A stretch of 59,566 nt of DNA from Halioglobus sp. (GTDB lineage: Bacteria > Pseudomonadota > Gammaproteobacteria > Pseudomonadales > Halieaceae). Within the stretch, counting starts at the first letter, position 1; each line of letters opens with the position of its first letter. Below, one piece after another: positions 29,215 to 39,575 of this stretch. The stretch spans positions 1-59,566 of the forward strand of contig JARFQU010000132.1 of NCBI GenBank assembly GCA_029287595.1, given 5' to 3'. Position numbers and translations under genes: made by a program. Below the pieces are notes generated by a model, which saw nothing but the letters and a program-made list of their open reading frames with translations, was not told the origin of the DNA and did not search any database.

Positions 29215-29795
29215 CAGGCTACCCGCTGCAGGGTACTTACATCCTTGTGGTCATAGGCTTTCTTATCATAAATATCCAGGACAGTAATCTCACTGTAACT
29301 CATCTGGTCGCCCTGCACCGTCAGGGTGTGGGTAAAGGCGGTAGTCCTTGCCTGTCGGAACATAAAGGCGGCCTGCGCGATACCAAACTCATCATCACCC
29401 GCCCGGGCGGACACTTCAAATACCAGTTCCTGGGTCATATCCGCAGGCGCGGCGAGCGTGCCCCCGGCAACTACCGCGACGCCACGGGGAATGGTAAACG
29501 TTTCCACGATGGTGTTGTCGGCCGGATCCCACAGCCAGTACCCCACCTGGTCGTGGAACACCTTGTCGTTGGACTTGCGACTGACCACCTGGTGATACCT
29601 GACGATAGAAAGTGTCTGCTGCTCCGCATTGGTTACGTCACCGGCGGCCTCGAATGTGATCGTCTCATAATACGGGTTGCGCTCTTCGCCGTCCGGCTCG
29701 GGTGCCAGGTCCAGCCCCTTGTCCCCCTTCCACACACCCAGCAGTGCCGCCAGGGGTCCGTAATCGATTCCTTCTATGGTGGATTCACCACTCAT
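29214..29795 (-). CDS. Nitrobindin/FABP-like beta-barrel protein
   Basis: 193 aa. It has the family opening LLGVWKGDKGLDL (the GxWxGxG motif), YYETITFEAAGDV and VGYWLWDPADNTIVETFTIPRGVAVVAGG, as in the DUF1794/THAP4-like heme-binding barrels. It may bind heme or a lipid; ligand residues cannot be confirmed by eye. First gene of a two-gene unit with the YdjM-like hydrolase and divergent from the OmpA-family lipoprotein. Confidence 0.85.
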   Translation of the reverse strand: MSGESTIEGIDYGPLAALLGVWKGDKGLDLAPEPDGEERNPYYETITFEAAGDVTNAEQQTLSIVRYHQVVSRKSNDKVFHDQVGYWLWDPADNTIVETFTIPRGVAVVAGGTLAAPADMTQELVFEVSARAGDDEFGIAQAAFMFRQARTTAFTHTLTVQGDQMSYSEITVLDIYDKKAYDHKDVSTLQRVA

Positions 29796-29960
29796 ATCGC
29801 TCTCCAGCCCATACCGTCAAAAAGTGCAGATAAGTTACATAAATATGCCGCCGGAGACCAGATTAGCCCTATAATTCTTTTCCCGTCGCCGGCGAAGCTG
29901 CCGCATCTGGCGACCGAATTTTGCTTACGCTGACAGACTTTGCCACAAGGAATTTTTATT

Positions 29961-30602
29961 ATGCACCGATTACGCCTAACCGCACTGGCGGCAACCATGT
30001 GCCTGGCTGCCTGTACCACCAACCCCTATACCGGGGAGCAACAGGCCAGCAAAGCTGCTACTTACGGAGCGGGCGCCGCGGCGGTATGCGGCCTGATCGG
30101 GGCTATGGACTCGAGAGAAAAAGCGCGCAATGCCGCGCTGGGCTGTGGCATCGTGGGTGCCGGAGTCGGCGCCTACATGGATGTGCAGGAATCCAAGCTA
30201 CGCGAACAACTGCAAGGTACCGGCGTCCAGGTCGTACGCGAGGGCGACAATATCCGCCTGATCATGCCGGGAAATATTACTTTCGAAACAGACTCCTACA
30301 ACCTGAAATCCAGCTTTTATGCCGTGTTGGACTCCGTCGGACTGGTGCTGGCCAAGTATACAGATACCAAAATCCGGGTTACCGGACATACCGACAACAC
30401 CGGCAGCAAGCAATACAACCAGAACTTGTCAGAGCGCCGCGCGGCCAGCGTAGCGGATTATCTGGCCACCCGGGAGGTAGTGCGCACTCGCATGTTCGTG
30501 GAAGGCGCTGGCTTTGCGCAGCCGATCGCAGACAACGGCACCGCGCAGGGTCGCGCCTTGAACCGCCGGGTGGAGCTTTACATCCTGCCAAGTACACCCT
30601 AG
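29961..30602 (+). CDS. OmpA-family lipoprotein (YiaD-like)
   Basis: 213 aa from the ATG at 29961 (MHRLRLTALAATMCLAACTT), with AAGGA nine nt upstream. Lipobox LAAC gives a lipidated Cys near residue 18. A glycine/alanine-rich segment (about 35-70, resembling the glycine zipper of the family) precedes an OmpA C-terminal peptidoglycan-binding domain (VTGHTDNTGSKQYNQNLSERRA, NRRVELYI). Probably tethers the outer membrane to peptidoglycan. Confidence 0.92.
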   Translation: MHRLRLTALAATMCLAACTTNPYTGEQQASKAATYGAGAAAVCGLIGAMDSREKARNAALGCGIVGAGVGAYMDVQESKLREQLQGTGVQVVREGDNIRLIMPGNITFETDSYNLKSSFYAVLDSVGLVLAKYTDTKIRVTGHTDNTGSKQYNQNLSERRAASVADYLATREVVRTRMFVEGAGFAQPIADNGTAQGRALNRRVELYILPSTP

Positions 30603-30615
30603 GTGGCCGCCCAGG

Positions 30616-33600
30616 TCAGTCGATATCAAAGGCGTAATAGAGATCCAGCGAGTTTTCCAGGCGGCTGACCACCTCCAGCCACAGGCGAGTGCGCAGATAC
30701 AACCTGGCGATCACCACATTGATCGGCTCGTATAAACCAACACCGTAGGACAGATAAATCCTGTCGCCCAGGTACCCGCTCACGGTAGCCGCAGTGTCGT
30801 CGGCAGTGCCGTCCGCGCCAAAACTGACATTACTCACCCCGGGAATGCGATTGAGTTCAGATACCAGGGTAGTGCGGTTCACCACGCCGCTGGCCAGTGA
30901 CAGGGCCATGGCCGTGCCGTCCTCCCCGGTGCTGGCATCCAGTCCCCTGCCGCGTACCAGATAGGACATCGCTTCGCCCTGAGACATCGCCGGCTCCGAG
31001 AATACTTGCAGCGACAGCGCATCGTAGCTGCCGCGCACATGTATGCCTACCGTGACATTCTCACCGCTAATATTTCGCTCCGCTCGAACGTTGACCGATG
31101 GGTTATCAGGTCGCCCGCTAAAACTCAAAGTGCCACGCCGAATTTTCAACTGCTGCTGGTAGGCCCGCAGTTCACCGCCGACGACTTTGAGGCTGCCAAA
31201 AAGCTGTAGCGGTTCACGGCGGCGTTGCAACAGACGCAATTCCCCGCCCAATGTGGCGAACATGATGCTACTTCTGACGGTAAATTTATTTTCCACCAGT
31301 AGGCGTACATCCATAGCCACGTCAAAGGGCAGCTGCTCGCTTACCGGCTTACCCCTATAATCGACTTCAACCACATCAGCTGATAACGCGACACTGCCCT
31401 CGGGCAGCTCCTCAGGCTCCAGGGTTCCCTCGTGTACCGTGATGTCGCCACTGACGCTGAACAGGCCAGGTTTGGCGGTGATTTTCAGTTGCTCTGAGAG
31501 CAGCAGCTCAGTGGCCGGCGGGTAAAGGATATTCTGACGCTCACCTGCTACTGACAACTCCAGCGACAACTCCGGCTGTAGACCCAGTTCACCCTGCAAG
31601 CGAACCGGGCCACCACCGAGCACACCGTCCCCGGTAATAGCCACCCGCTCGCCGCGCAATTCCAGGCTTAGCTGCAATTTCTGTAATGCCGTGGGATTTC
31701 CCACCATCCCCAAGCTGGCATCCGTTAATTGTAACTGACCATAGGCGAGCGGTTGGTCGATGCTACCCTGCAATTGCAGCTCACCAATCAACTCGCCCTG
31801 CAATTGCGAGAGCATCGGCAGGAAAGCTATGAACGGGGCCAGCCGCAAACGATCCAGACGGACCACGCCGCGCAATGGCATTGCGGATGCAGGTGGCAAC
31901 AGCAGGTCCAGGAAAACCACGTCTCGCTGCTCTCTTCGCAGCGCCGTCTGTACCGCCAGGCCATTGCTGTCATAGAGCAAACTGGCCGTGCCACTCTCCC
32001 ACTGCGCACTGGCACTATCACCGTCACCATAGTGTCGGGTCACAACGATAGAGCGCGTACCGGCGGTGCCGCGCACAATGGGATCAAGCCCGTCTTCCCA
32101 TGTACTTTCCAGATGCAGCTCCAGCTGGCCCTGCAGTTCAAAACCTCGCGGGAGCAGTGTCTGCAGGTACCTCAAATCACCGCTGGCGTCGATACTGGCA
32201 GTGCCCTGACTTCCCAGCAGCAACTCTCCCGGGCAGATCCTGGCCTCCTCTCGCGACCAGCAATGGTTCGCCACCGCCAGCTGTTGTTTGGCGCCAAGCC
32301 ACTCCATTGCAACGGCCTCGGGCAATTGCCACACACCGTGAGGTGACTGTAACGTGGCTGGCTGCAGTGTGCCGCGCCACTTCTCGCCCTGCATAGTGCC
32401 AAGCAGTTGCAGTGATCCATTTATATCTCCCTGACTGTCGAGTTCAAACTGCTGCCGCTGCCTGCCACCGGACCCTGCAAGCGTAATAGTGGAAAGTTCA
32501 AGCTGTCTGGCTCGCAGCTCACTTACGGTTGCACTGAGGGAAAAGGTCGCCGCGGTATCCAGGGAGTGGTTGCCGGACAGTACACCCGTTGCCGCGCTAA
32601 TCCCGCCCCAGTCCAGATCCTGCACCGTCGCGGAGTAGCTCAGCTGCTGCAGAGAACTATCCAGCTGCGCCTGTATTTGCAGTTCCCCCCGGGCCCCGGG
32701 TTGCCAGCGGCCCAGGTCGGGCACAGACAATGATATTTCCCCCGAACGCCGCGCCTGCGCCGCACCGCGCAGGGACAGTTTTGCATCATTTACCGCCGCT
32801 TGAAGATCACTGCCCGCGAGCCGCCAATCCTGGTTCACATGCAATTGGCCGCGCACACTCGCAGGCTGTTCATTGATGTCACCGCTGATATCAACATCCG
32901 ACAGCAGCAGTTGCCACTGCTCCCCGGACAGCTGCGCTTCCAGATTCAGCCTCCCTTGAAGCTGCCCTGATATGGCGTCGTTTATTGCCGGAAGCGCAAA
33001 CAGGTTCGCCACAAGCGACAACACCAGGCGCTGTTCAGGCCCTGTTTGCCATTCGCCCTGGGCCGACAGGTCGATAAGGTCAGAGGCATCCTGCAGATGC
33101 ACCTCTTCAAAATGAATGAGCCCTTCCCGATGCTCTGCATTGACACTCAGTTGTAAATCCTTGTAGCCAAAGCCACTCACAGCAGCCTCAAATGCCAGGG
33201 ACTGCTGCACCTGCGAGCCGGATAATGTCGCGTGCCATGGCCCCTCCAGGACCAGCTCTCCCACTGGCTCAGGCATACCCTCAACGTTACTCAACGCAAA
33301 GGCCTGCGGCCAGTCGACATCAATCCCGGCCTGAAATGGCAAGTTCCGGTCGATAGCGCTGAGCTGGCCCCGAGCGGATATCGCCGGCTCCCCCTGTGTA
33401 ACCAGGTGCAATTGCATTTCCGCCAGACTACCGCGGGCCTGCAGGCTTACATCTCGGCCGTGTAGCCCCTGCCACAATGCGGGCTGTGCCAGCTTGAGTA
33501 CACTATCGGCATGTAGCGGCCAGTTATCGCGAAAGTCGATATCACCCTGCAAGGACCCCTCGCCCCATTCACTACTTAGCGCATCGAACCGTTCCAGATG

Positions 33601-34320
33601 CAGTTGCGTATTGCGCCACTCCCCAGCCAGCAGTAACTCCTGCAGTCCTTCTGTGCTGCCGTAAAAGCTCCAGGCAGGTCGAAGGAGACGCAATTCATCA
33701 ACCGACAATATCAGTGGCAGGTCAATTCTTGGCAGGGCAATCAGGTCATCGTCCGGCAAACCCGGATCATCCTCGCCAGTCAATTCCAATACCGGACCAG
33801 CCAATACCGCATCCGTAATTGCGATGGTCGAGCCGCGAATAAGAGCACCGAGTTCAGCGGCGCCATTGCGCCACTCACCCCCGCTCCAACGCACGCGGGT
33901 ATTAGCTATCGACAACTGTTGTGCCTCCAGGTCCACGGGGAATACAAAGAGTATGCTGTCGGTCTCGTCGCTTGTCCTGGCCACCTTGCCAGGGACCTTT
34001 TCCCGGGAGGGCGCGACGGTAATGTCCAGGGTCTCGGCAGCCAGGTAACTGAAGCAAAAAACACTGCGCCACAGGCATGCGAGATCGAGCCGGGCCACCA
34101 CGGCTTGCAGCTCAATCGCGAGCGTACCGGTATCAAGGGCAATATGTTCCAGCGAGAGCCCGGAGCCGAGAGTGCCACTACCATAGCGAATATCCAGCGG
34201 CGTATACTCATGCAGCGAAGCTATTAGCAAGCGCGTGCCTCGCTCAGTAAAAGGTGCAATCACCAGCCCCGTCGCCAGCAGCACAAGCAGCAACAGCAAT
34301 ACACGTACCAGCGTTTTCAA
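30616..34320 (-). CDS. tamB: Translocation and assembly module subunit TamB
   Basis: 1234 aa. An N-terminal membrane anchor (residues 5-25, VRVLLLLLVLLATGLVIAPF) is followed by a long repetitive beta-strand region (AsmA-like, lipid-bridging groove). The conserved C-terminal TamB/DUF490 domain is recognised from LEPEELPEGSVALSADVVEVD, VGIHVRGSYDALSLQVFSEPAMS and GVGLYEPINVVIARLYL. It pairs with TamA in outer-membrane protein and lipid homeostasis. The start overlaps the tamA stop by 4 bp (ATGA). Confidence 0.95.
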   Translation of the reverse strand: MKTLVRVLLLLLVLLATGLVIAPFTERGTRLLIASLHEYTPLDIRYGSGTLGSGLSLEHIALDTGTLAIELQAVVARLDLACLWRSVFCFSYLAAETLDITVAPSREKVPGKVARTSDETDSILFVFPVDLEAQQLSIANTRVRWSGGEWRNGAAELGALIRGSTIAITDAVLAGPVLELTGEDDPGLPDDDLIALPRIDLPLILSVDELRLLRPAWSFYGSTEGLQELLLAGEWRNTQLHLERFDALSSEWGEGSLQGDIDFRDNWPLHADSVLKLAQPALWQGLHGRDVSLQARGSLAEMQLHLVTQGEPAISARGQLSAIDRNLPFQAGIDVDWPQAFALSNVEGMPEPVGELVLEGPWHATLSGSQVQQSLAFEAAVSGFGYKDLQLSVNAEHREGLIHFEEVHLQDASDLIDLSAQGEWQTGPEQRLVLSLVANLFALPAINDAISGQLQGRLNLEAQLSGEQWQLLLSDVDISGDINEQPASVRGQLHVNQDWRLAGSDLQAAVNDAKLSLRGAAQARRSGEISLSVPDLGRWQPGARGELQIQAQLDSSLQQLSYSATVQDLDWGGISAATGVLSGNHSLDTAATFSLSATVSELRARQLELSTITLAGSGGRQRQQFELDSQGDINGSLQLLGTMQGEKWRGTLQPATLQSPHGVWQLPEAVAMEWLGAKQQLAVANHCWSREEARICPGELLLGSQGTASIDASGDLRYLQTLLPRGFELQGQLELHLESTWEDGLDPIVRGTAGTRSIVVTRHYGDGDSASAQWESGTASLLYDSNGLAVQTALRREQRDVVFLDLLLPPASAMPLRGVVRLDRLRLAPFIAFLPMLSQLQGELIGELQLQGSIDQPLAYGQLQLTDASLGMVGNPTALQKLQLSLELRGERVAITGDGVLGGGPVRLQGELGLQPELSLELSVAGERQNILYPPATELLLSEQLKITAKPGLFSVSGDITVHEGTLEPEELPEGSVALSADVVEVDYRGKPVSEQLPFDVAMDVRLLVENKFTVRSSIMFATLGGELRLLQRRREPLQLFGSLKVVGGELRAYQQQLKIRRGTLSFSGRPDNPSVNVRAERNISGENVTVGIHVRGSYDALSLQVFSEPAMSQGEAMSYLVRGRGLDASTGEDGTAMALSLASGVVNRTTLVSELNRIPGVSNVSFGADGTADDTAATVSGYLGDRIYLSYGVGLYEPINVVIARLYLRTRLWLEVVSRLENSLDLYYAFDID

Positions 34321-36068
34321 AACTCTGCCCCCACCGTCAGGTGCAGCTGCCAGTCGGGATTATCGTCGCTAAGGCTGTTGGCGAATTCGATGCGAACTGC
34401 GCCTACCGGGGTAATATAGTGAACGCCAAAGCCTGCGCCATAATTGAGGTCGAATTCGCCATCATCGAAGGCATCACCACCATCAACGAACAAAGCACCG
34501 CGCCAGCTATCGGTAAAATAATACTGGTATTCCACACTGGCAATGGCCAGCCTGTCACCGCCTACAACGAGAGTTTTCTTCTTACCATTAGCCCGCACTA
34601 CATCGATTTCATTGCCGATAGACTGATAGGAAAAGCCACGGATGCTCTGGTTGCCGCCGGCAAAAAAATTCAATGACGGTGCCAACTCTGCGCGATCGCC
34701 ACTGGCGGTCTCCGCAATACCGAATTCGGTTCTCCCGACAAACCGGTGCCCGGGAAAAGGCGTAGCAATATAACGCAGGTTACCCACGAATCTGACCAGG
34801 TCCAAATCCGAGCCCAGGTCCTGATTGCCCAGCTCCAGCGTATACAGCTGGCTTAAACCGCCACTGGGATCGACAATCGAACCGCTATGGGTGCTATGGG
34901 ACAGCGAGGCACCCAGCAATAAATAGTCATTAGTTACGCTCTCCTGCAGCACTTCCCAAGTCTCGGTAAGCCCGCGCAAAGAATAGCTGTAAACCCAGCT
35001 TTGCTTGCGTTTTTCACGTCGAGCACCCAGTTCGTCCTGCTGGCTGTCGATGTCACCAAACTCATTTTCTTCTGTCCGGGCCCACAGTTGCAGGATATCG
35101 TTCAGAGGATGCCGCAGAGGTATATTGTAAGTAACACGCCCGCTGGGATTGACGCCGGAGTACTCCAGCCGGGTCACCTGGCTGTGCCCGTGGCGATTGA
35201 TTTTGGGCGTGCTCCAGGTCATGGATATGCGCTCTTCGGTGTCGGTGCTATAACCCACACCGACATTGAAACTGTGGCGCTTGGCTGGCGTCAATAGAAC
35301 GCGAATCGGCACCTCGCCCTGCTGGCGCTGTTGTATCTCCGGCTGCACGGCCACGCTAGCGAAAAATCGGGTGAGCTGTACCTGTCCCTGGAACTGCTGC
35401 AGCAATTTTTCCTCAAAGAAATCCCCCCGTTGGAAGGTGCGCAAGGCATTCAGCAAGTCGTAATCGACGCTCTCGTCGTCGTGGATTAATTCCCCGAAGC
35501 GATAGCGGATGCCGCTGGCGTAGTGGACAAATACATCGGCTGTGCCGCCATCCGCTTCTACCTCAACGCGGCTGAGCACGATCTTGCCGTCGAAATAGCC
35601 ACGGCGCTGTCCCAGGGACAGCAATTTATCGCGAAAGCTCTCGAACTCACCATGGTGCAGTACATCACCGGTTACAAAGCCAATCTGCGCGATCGCCCCG
35701 GCGAACTCAGCGTCATCTGCCGCCGCACCCAGCAACTGCAGGCTGATGTTGCGAATATATACCGGCTCTCCCGGATCAACACGGATATCGAGTTGCCACA
35801 CCGGGTTTTGTCTTTGGACTTCCAGCTCAATGTCAGGGCGATAATAGCCAAGCGCCTGCAGTGCATTTTCGACTCGCTCACGCGCAGACACCAGGAAGTT
35901 GAGCCGTTCCTGTGCTGTTTCGGGAGGGTTACCCAGGAAAGCGCGTGCATTGCGCTGCAATTCACCATCCAGCCCCGTCAGCGTGTACTTCAGATTTGGC
36001 TGTGCCGCCCAACCGTAGCTGGAAAACAGCAGCATAAGCAGCAGCGTTATTCTGGACAGCAGGGACAT
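34317..36068 (-). CDS. tamA: Translocation and assembly module subunit TamA
   Basis: 583 aa. Signal peptide (1-22), then POTRA-type repeats (about 25-260) and an Omp85 beta-barrel (about 265-583). The barrel has FVGRTEFGIAETAS, FFAGGNQSIRGFSYQSIG (the conserved barrel-closing GGxxSxRGF motif) and a C-terminal beta-signal ending in Phe (LHLTVGAEF). It forms the outer-membrane half of the TAM complex. Coupled to tamB by a 4-bp overlap. Confidence 0.95.
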   Translation of the reverse strand: MSLLSRITLLLMLLFSSYGWAAQPNLKYTLTGLDGELQRNARAFLGNPPETAQERLNFLVSARERVENALQALGYYRPDIELEVQRQNPVWQLDIRVDPGEPVYIRNISLQLLGAAADDAEFAGAIAQIGFVTGDVLHHGEFESFRDKLLSLGQRRGYFDGKIVLSRVEVEADGGTADVFVHYASGIRYRFGELIHDDESVDYDLLNALRTFQRGDFFEEKLLQQFQGQVQLTRFFASVAVQPEIQQRQQGEVPIRVLLTPAKRHSFNVGVGYSTDTEERISMTWSTPKINRHGHSQVTRLEYSGVNPSGRVTYNIPLRHPLNDILQLWARTEENEFGDIDSQQDELGARREKRKQSWVYSYSLRGLTETWEVLQESVTNDYLLLGASLSHSTHSGSIVDPSGGLSQLYTLELGNQDLGSDLDLVRFVGNLRYIATPFPGHRFVGRTEFGIAETASGDRAELAPSLNFFAGGNQSIRGFSYQSIGNEIDVVRANGKKKTLVVGGDRLAIASVEYQYYFTDSWRGALFVDGGDAFDDGEFDLNYGAGFGVHYITPVGAVRIEFANSLSDDNPDWQLHLTVGAEF

Positions 36069-36091
36069 ACCCGGTACCGCAATGCGCAGGA

Positions 36092-36712
36092 TCAGGCCAA
36101 TTGCGCAGTGCCCCAGTAATTATAGGCGGCAATTTTTGGAGAATTAGGCAGGTACATTTGCTCCATTGAGTTGACGTTGAAACCGCCCTGCGCCACTAGT
36201 TGCGGAATATTCCGGTTGAGATTGCAGCCGCCCAATAGGCTACGCCACACGGGATTGACCCGATCCTGCCACTTGCGCACGGTGGGATCAGGGGCCATGC
36301 CATGCTCGCAAAAAATCAGCTCTCCCCCCGGCCGCAAGACCCGCGCCATTCCCTTCAAAGCCGCGATTGGATCGGGAATGGTACACAGCGCATAGGTCAC
36401 CAGAACCGTATCAACGCTGTCATCGGCAAGCGGTATCTGTTCGCCGGACAAGCCTATAAATTCGACATCAAAATCCAGGTGGGCAGCGCGCTCCCCGGCC
36501 AGTTCCCAGGATTTTTCCGAGGGGTCCAGGCCGATCAGCCGATCTACCTGGGAAGCCTCATAAAATGGCAGGTTCAGACCTGTACCGATCCCTATTTCAA
36601 GAACTTCTCCACTGGCCCGGGGTACGACTTTCTCCCGTTGCTGCATGATGGGTTTGGTGCCACAGGCGCAATTGATAATACGTGGCAGGATGTGCCTGTC
36701 ATAAAAGCTCAT
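36092..36712 (-). CDS. Class I SAM-dependent methyltransferase
   Basis: 206 aa. A Rossmann methyltransferase with motif I VLEIGIGTGLNLPFY, an acidic post-motif LIGLDPSEKSWELA, and VDTVLVTYALCTIPDP. Similar to UbiE/METTL7-like enzymes acting on hydrophobic substrates. It precedes tamA by 23 bp on the same strand, so it may be the first gene of that transcript. Substrate unknown. Confidence 0.85.
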   Translation of the reverse strand: MSFYDRHILPRIINCACGTKPIMQQREKVVPRASGEVLEIGIGTGLNLPFYEASQVDRLIGLDPSEKSWELAGERAAHLDFDVEFIGLSGEQIPLADDSVDTVLVTYALCTIPDPIAALKGMARVLRPGGELIFCEHGMAPDPTVRKWQDRVNPVWRSLLGGCNLNRNIPQLVAQGGFNVNSMEQMYLPNSPKIAAYNYWGTAQLA

Positions 36713-36803
36713 TTTAATTGTTCCCGATCAAATTCGACCCGATTATAGTCTCTTACCGCGGGCAAAAATACGCTAAAGTTAGACAAAACAACGGGGCGCC
36801 ATC

Positions 36804-38282
36804 ATGTTCGAAACACTGGAAGTGGGCAAACGAATCAAGGGCGGCGAGTTCAGTAAGCTGGAACTTCCGCTGCGACAGAATTTGCTGGCAGCACAGTTTG
36901 AGCTGGCTGAACGCGATTATCCGGTGATCATTGTCATCGCGGGGCTGGACGGTGCCGGTAAGGGCTCACTGGTTCACCGCCTTAACGAATGGATGGACCC
37001 CCGGGGCATCCAAACCAATACCTTCTGGGAACACTCGGACGAGGAGGAATCGCGGCCTTTCTTCTGGCGCTTCTGGCGCCGCCTGCCCGCGCGCGGCCAG
37101 ATCGGGATATTCCTGGGCTCCTGGTATACGGCCCCCGCACAGGCGCTGCTCGAGGGGCACATTGATACCGCCGAGTTCGCCCTGCGCTGCAAGCAAATCG
37201 AAACTTTTGAACATACGCTGGTAGACGATGGTGCGGTGATTATCAAGATCTGGCTGCACGTCAGTAAAGAAACACAGCGTCTGCAACTGGAAGGAAAAGC
37301 TCCGGACAAACAACAGAATCCAAGGGTTTCCGATCATCCCTATGAATTGGTTGGAAAGTATGAGCAAACCCTGGAGGTTTGCGAACAACTTATTCTGGGG
37401 ACCGACTCCAGCCATAGCCCCTGGCAACTGATCGAGTCAGAAGATCGTAACTATCGCGATATCACCGCTGGGCAGATCATGCTCGATGCAATGACTGCAA
37501 AGTCACCAACGCCTGCCCAGACAATGGTCCAAAATGGTCAAAGAGCAACTGACATCGGAGCCCAGCCCACCGTCCTGGATACGGTGGACCTGAGCCTGAC
37601 CATGGAACGCGACCGGTATAAAGAGCAACTTTCAAAATATCAGGCAAGACTACAGGACCTCGCCTGGGTGGCTTACCGCCGGAAACGTTCGGTGGTTGCG
37701 GTGTTCGAAGGATGGGACGCAGCCGGCAAGGGCTCCGCTATTCGCCGGGTAACCGGTGCTATCGACCCTCGCCTGTACCGGCTGGTGCAGTTTGCCGCAC
37801 CCACAGACGAAGAACTCGCCCACCACTACCTGTGGCGTTTCTGGCGGCATATCGAACGCGATGGTCGCTGTACTTTTTTTGATCGTTCCTGGTATGGCCG
37901 TGTGCTGGTAGAGCGCGTGGAGGGCTATGCCACCGCCGATGAGTGGCAGCGGGCCTACGCGGAAATAAACCAGTTCGAACAGCAGCTGGTGGAACACGGC
38001 AGTATCGTAGTCAAGTTCTGGATCCACATCAGCAAGAACGAGCAGATAAAGCGATTCGAGGCCCGCGAAAAGGAAGCACATAAACGCCACAAAATCACCG
38101 AGGACGATTGGCGCAACCGGGAAAAGTGGCATGAATACGCTCAGGCGATCGACCAGATGGTGAGCCGAACCAGCACCAGCCATGCCCCCTGGACGCTGGT
38201 TTCAGGCGACGATAAACCCCATGCCAGGATTCAGATTCTCAAGACCTTCTGCAAGACCATGAAACGCGCGCTGGAGGATTGA
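36804..38282 (+). CDS. pap: Polyphosphate:AMP phosphotransferase (two PPK2 domains)
   Basis: 492 aa, two tandem PPK2 modules. The Walker A of the first is AGLDGAGKGS (about 46-55), and that of the second is EGWDAAGKGS (about 302-311). Each is followed by a Walker B-like FFDRSWYGRVL or its equivalent FLGSWYTAPA. This is the class II Pap architecture, which uses polyphosphate to make ADP from AMP. In the first module the Walker B block lacks the Asp-Arg pair seen in the second, so the second domain is probably the active one. The next gene follows by 3 bp. Confidence 0.93.
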   Translation: MFETLEVGKRIKGGEFSKLELPLRQNLLAAQFELAERDYPVIIVIAGLDGAGKGSLVHRLNEWMDPRGIQTNTFWEHSDEEESRPFFWRFWRRLPARGQIGIFLGSWYTAPAQALLEGHIDTAEFALRCKQIETFEHTLVDDGAVIIKIWLHVSKETQRLQLEGKAPDKQQNPRVSDHPYELVGKYEQTLEVCEQLILGTDSSHSPWQLIESEDRNYRDITAGQIMLDAMTAKSPTPAQTMVQNGQRATDIGAQPTVLDTVDLSLTMERDRYKEQLSKYQARLQDLAWVAYRRKRSVVAVFEGWDAAGKGSAIRRVTGAIDPRLYRLVQFAAPTDEELAHHYLWRFWRHIERDGRCTFFDRSWYGRVLVERVEGYATADEWQRAYAEINQFEQQLVEHGSIVVKFWIHISKNEQIKRFEAREKEAHKRHKITEDDWRNREKWHEYAQAIDQMVSRTSTSHAPWTLVSGDDKPHARIQILKTFCKTMKRALED

Positions 38283-38285
38283 GGC

Positions 38286-39269
38286 ATGCGCGCCATGGTG
38301 TTACAGCAGCAAAAGCAACCACTGGTATTACGGGAACTCCCCGTACCTTCCCCCAGGACTGAGCAGGTGCTGCTGCGCGTCACCGCCTGCGGCGTTTGCC
38401 GCACCGACCTGCATGTAGTCGACGGCGACCTGCTCGAACCCAAGCTGCCCCTGGTGCCGGGACACCAGATAGTGGGCGAGATAGAGGCAGTTGGCGCGGC
38501 GGTCAAAGATTTCCATCCCGGCCAGCGCGTCGGTGTACCCTGGCTTGGAGGTAGCTGCGGTCATTGTGACTACTGTGCTCGCGACCAGGAAAACCTGTGC
38601 GATCTGGCGCGTTATACCGGCTACCAGATTGATGGTGGGTTTGCAGAGTACGCCGTGGCCGATGCTGCCTACTGTTTTCCCCTGCCAGATAGCTACAGTG
38701 ACCTGCAGGCCGCCCCGTTGCTGTGCGCGGGCCTGATCGGTTATCGCGCGTATCGCCTGGTGGAGCATTGTCACAGCATAGGACTGTACGGCTTTGGTGC
38801 AGCGGCACACATCCTCATTCAGGTAGCGCGCTACCGGGACCAGGCGGTCTACGCATTTACCCGGGACGAAGACACGCAGGCCCGGTCTTTCGCCCGGGAA
38901 CTGGGTGCAACCTGGGCAGGCGGGTCATCTGAATCCGCACCAGTAGCGCTGGATGGCGCCATCATCTTTGCCCCGGCAGGAGAGCTGGTACCACTGGCCC
39001 TGCGCGCCGTACGCAAAGGTGGGCGCGTGGTTTGCGCAGGCATACATATGTCGGATATTCCCAGCTTTCCCTACGACATACTCTGGGGAGAACGGGAGAT
39101 CTGTTCAGTGGCAAACCTTACCCGGCGTGACGGAGAGGAGTTCCTGCCGCTGGCGGCACAGATACCGGTGCATACCACGGTACACCCCTACGAGCTGGAA
39201 AAGGCCAACCAGGCACTGGATGACCTGCGCCATGGCCGGTTCAACGGGGCCGCGGTGCTGCTGCCCTGA
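38286..39269 (+). CDS. Zinc-dependent alcohol dehydrogenase (AdhP-like)
   Basis: 327 aa MDR-family enzyme. The catalytic zinc ligands include Cys in CGVCRTDLHVV and His in VPGHQIVGEI. The structural zinc loop has four Cys in CGHCDYCARDQENLC. The cofactor loop is SIGLYGFGAAAHILIQVA, a variant of GxGxxG. Probably an NAD(P)-dependent propanol-preferring or cinnamyl-type dehydrogenase. It starts 3 bp after pap and is co-transcribed. Confidence 0.9.
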   Translation: MRAMVLQQQKQPLVLRELPVPSPRTEQVLLRVTACGVCRTDLHVVDGDLLEPKLPLVPGHQIVGEIEAVGAAVKDFHPGQRVGVPWLGGSCGHCDYCARDQENLCDLARYTGYQIDGGFAEYAVADAAYCFPLPDSYSDLQAAPLLCAGLIGYRAYRLVEHCHSIGLYGFGAAAHILIQVARYRDQAVYAFTRDEDTQARSFARELGATWAGGSSESAPVALDGAIIFAPAGELVPLALRAVRKGGRVVCAGIHMSDIPSFPYDILWGEREICSVANLTRRDGEEFLPLAAQIPVHTTVHPYELEKANQALDDLRHGRFNGAAVLLP

Positions 39270-39294
39270 AACCGCGCCAGTCGCCGCGGAAAAC

Positions 39295-39552
39295 TCAGCT
39301 GGCTGGCGCCACTCCCTTTATTTCCCGCACATGAATTACGCCGAACAGAAAAACATTCAGCAAGTGTCCGGGCACGGAGCCCCCGGCGCGCTGGCAGGTC
39401 TTGAAAAAAACCACGACTTCCACCATATGTACCACAGCCAATATCATCAGTATGCGCAGCCCCCAAATACCCGCCTGGGTGTCTCCCACGAATAGCGCCA
39501 GGCCTGCCAGAACGGCATAGCTTGCAAGTAATATCATCTTTGCTGCGGACAT
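39295..39552 (-). CDS. Small membrane protein, DUF1145-like
   Basis: 85 aa with two predicted membrane helices (about 5-24 and 30-50), followed by FFKTCQRAGGSVPGHLLNVFLFGVIHVREIK. That end resembles DUF1145 (YhhL) proteins. GGGAGAA precedes the ATG. It lies 23 bp after plsC on the same strand. Function unknown; family assignment is tentative. Confidence 0.7.
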   Translation of the reverse strand: MSAAKMILLASYAVLAGLALFVGDTQAGIWGLRILMILAVVHMVEVVVFFKTCQRAGGSVPGHLLNVFLFGVIHVREIKGVAPAS

Positions 39553-39575
39553 TTAATTCTCCCTGGGGATTGTAT

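Noticed and set aside
36092-36712. The methyltransferase as the missing arsM
   Set aside because: It lacks the conserved cysteine motifs of ArsM and resembles UbiE/METTL7-like enzymes.
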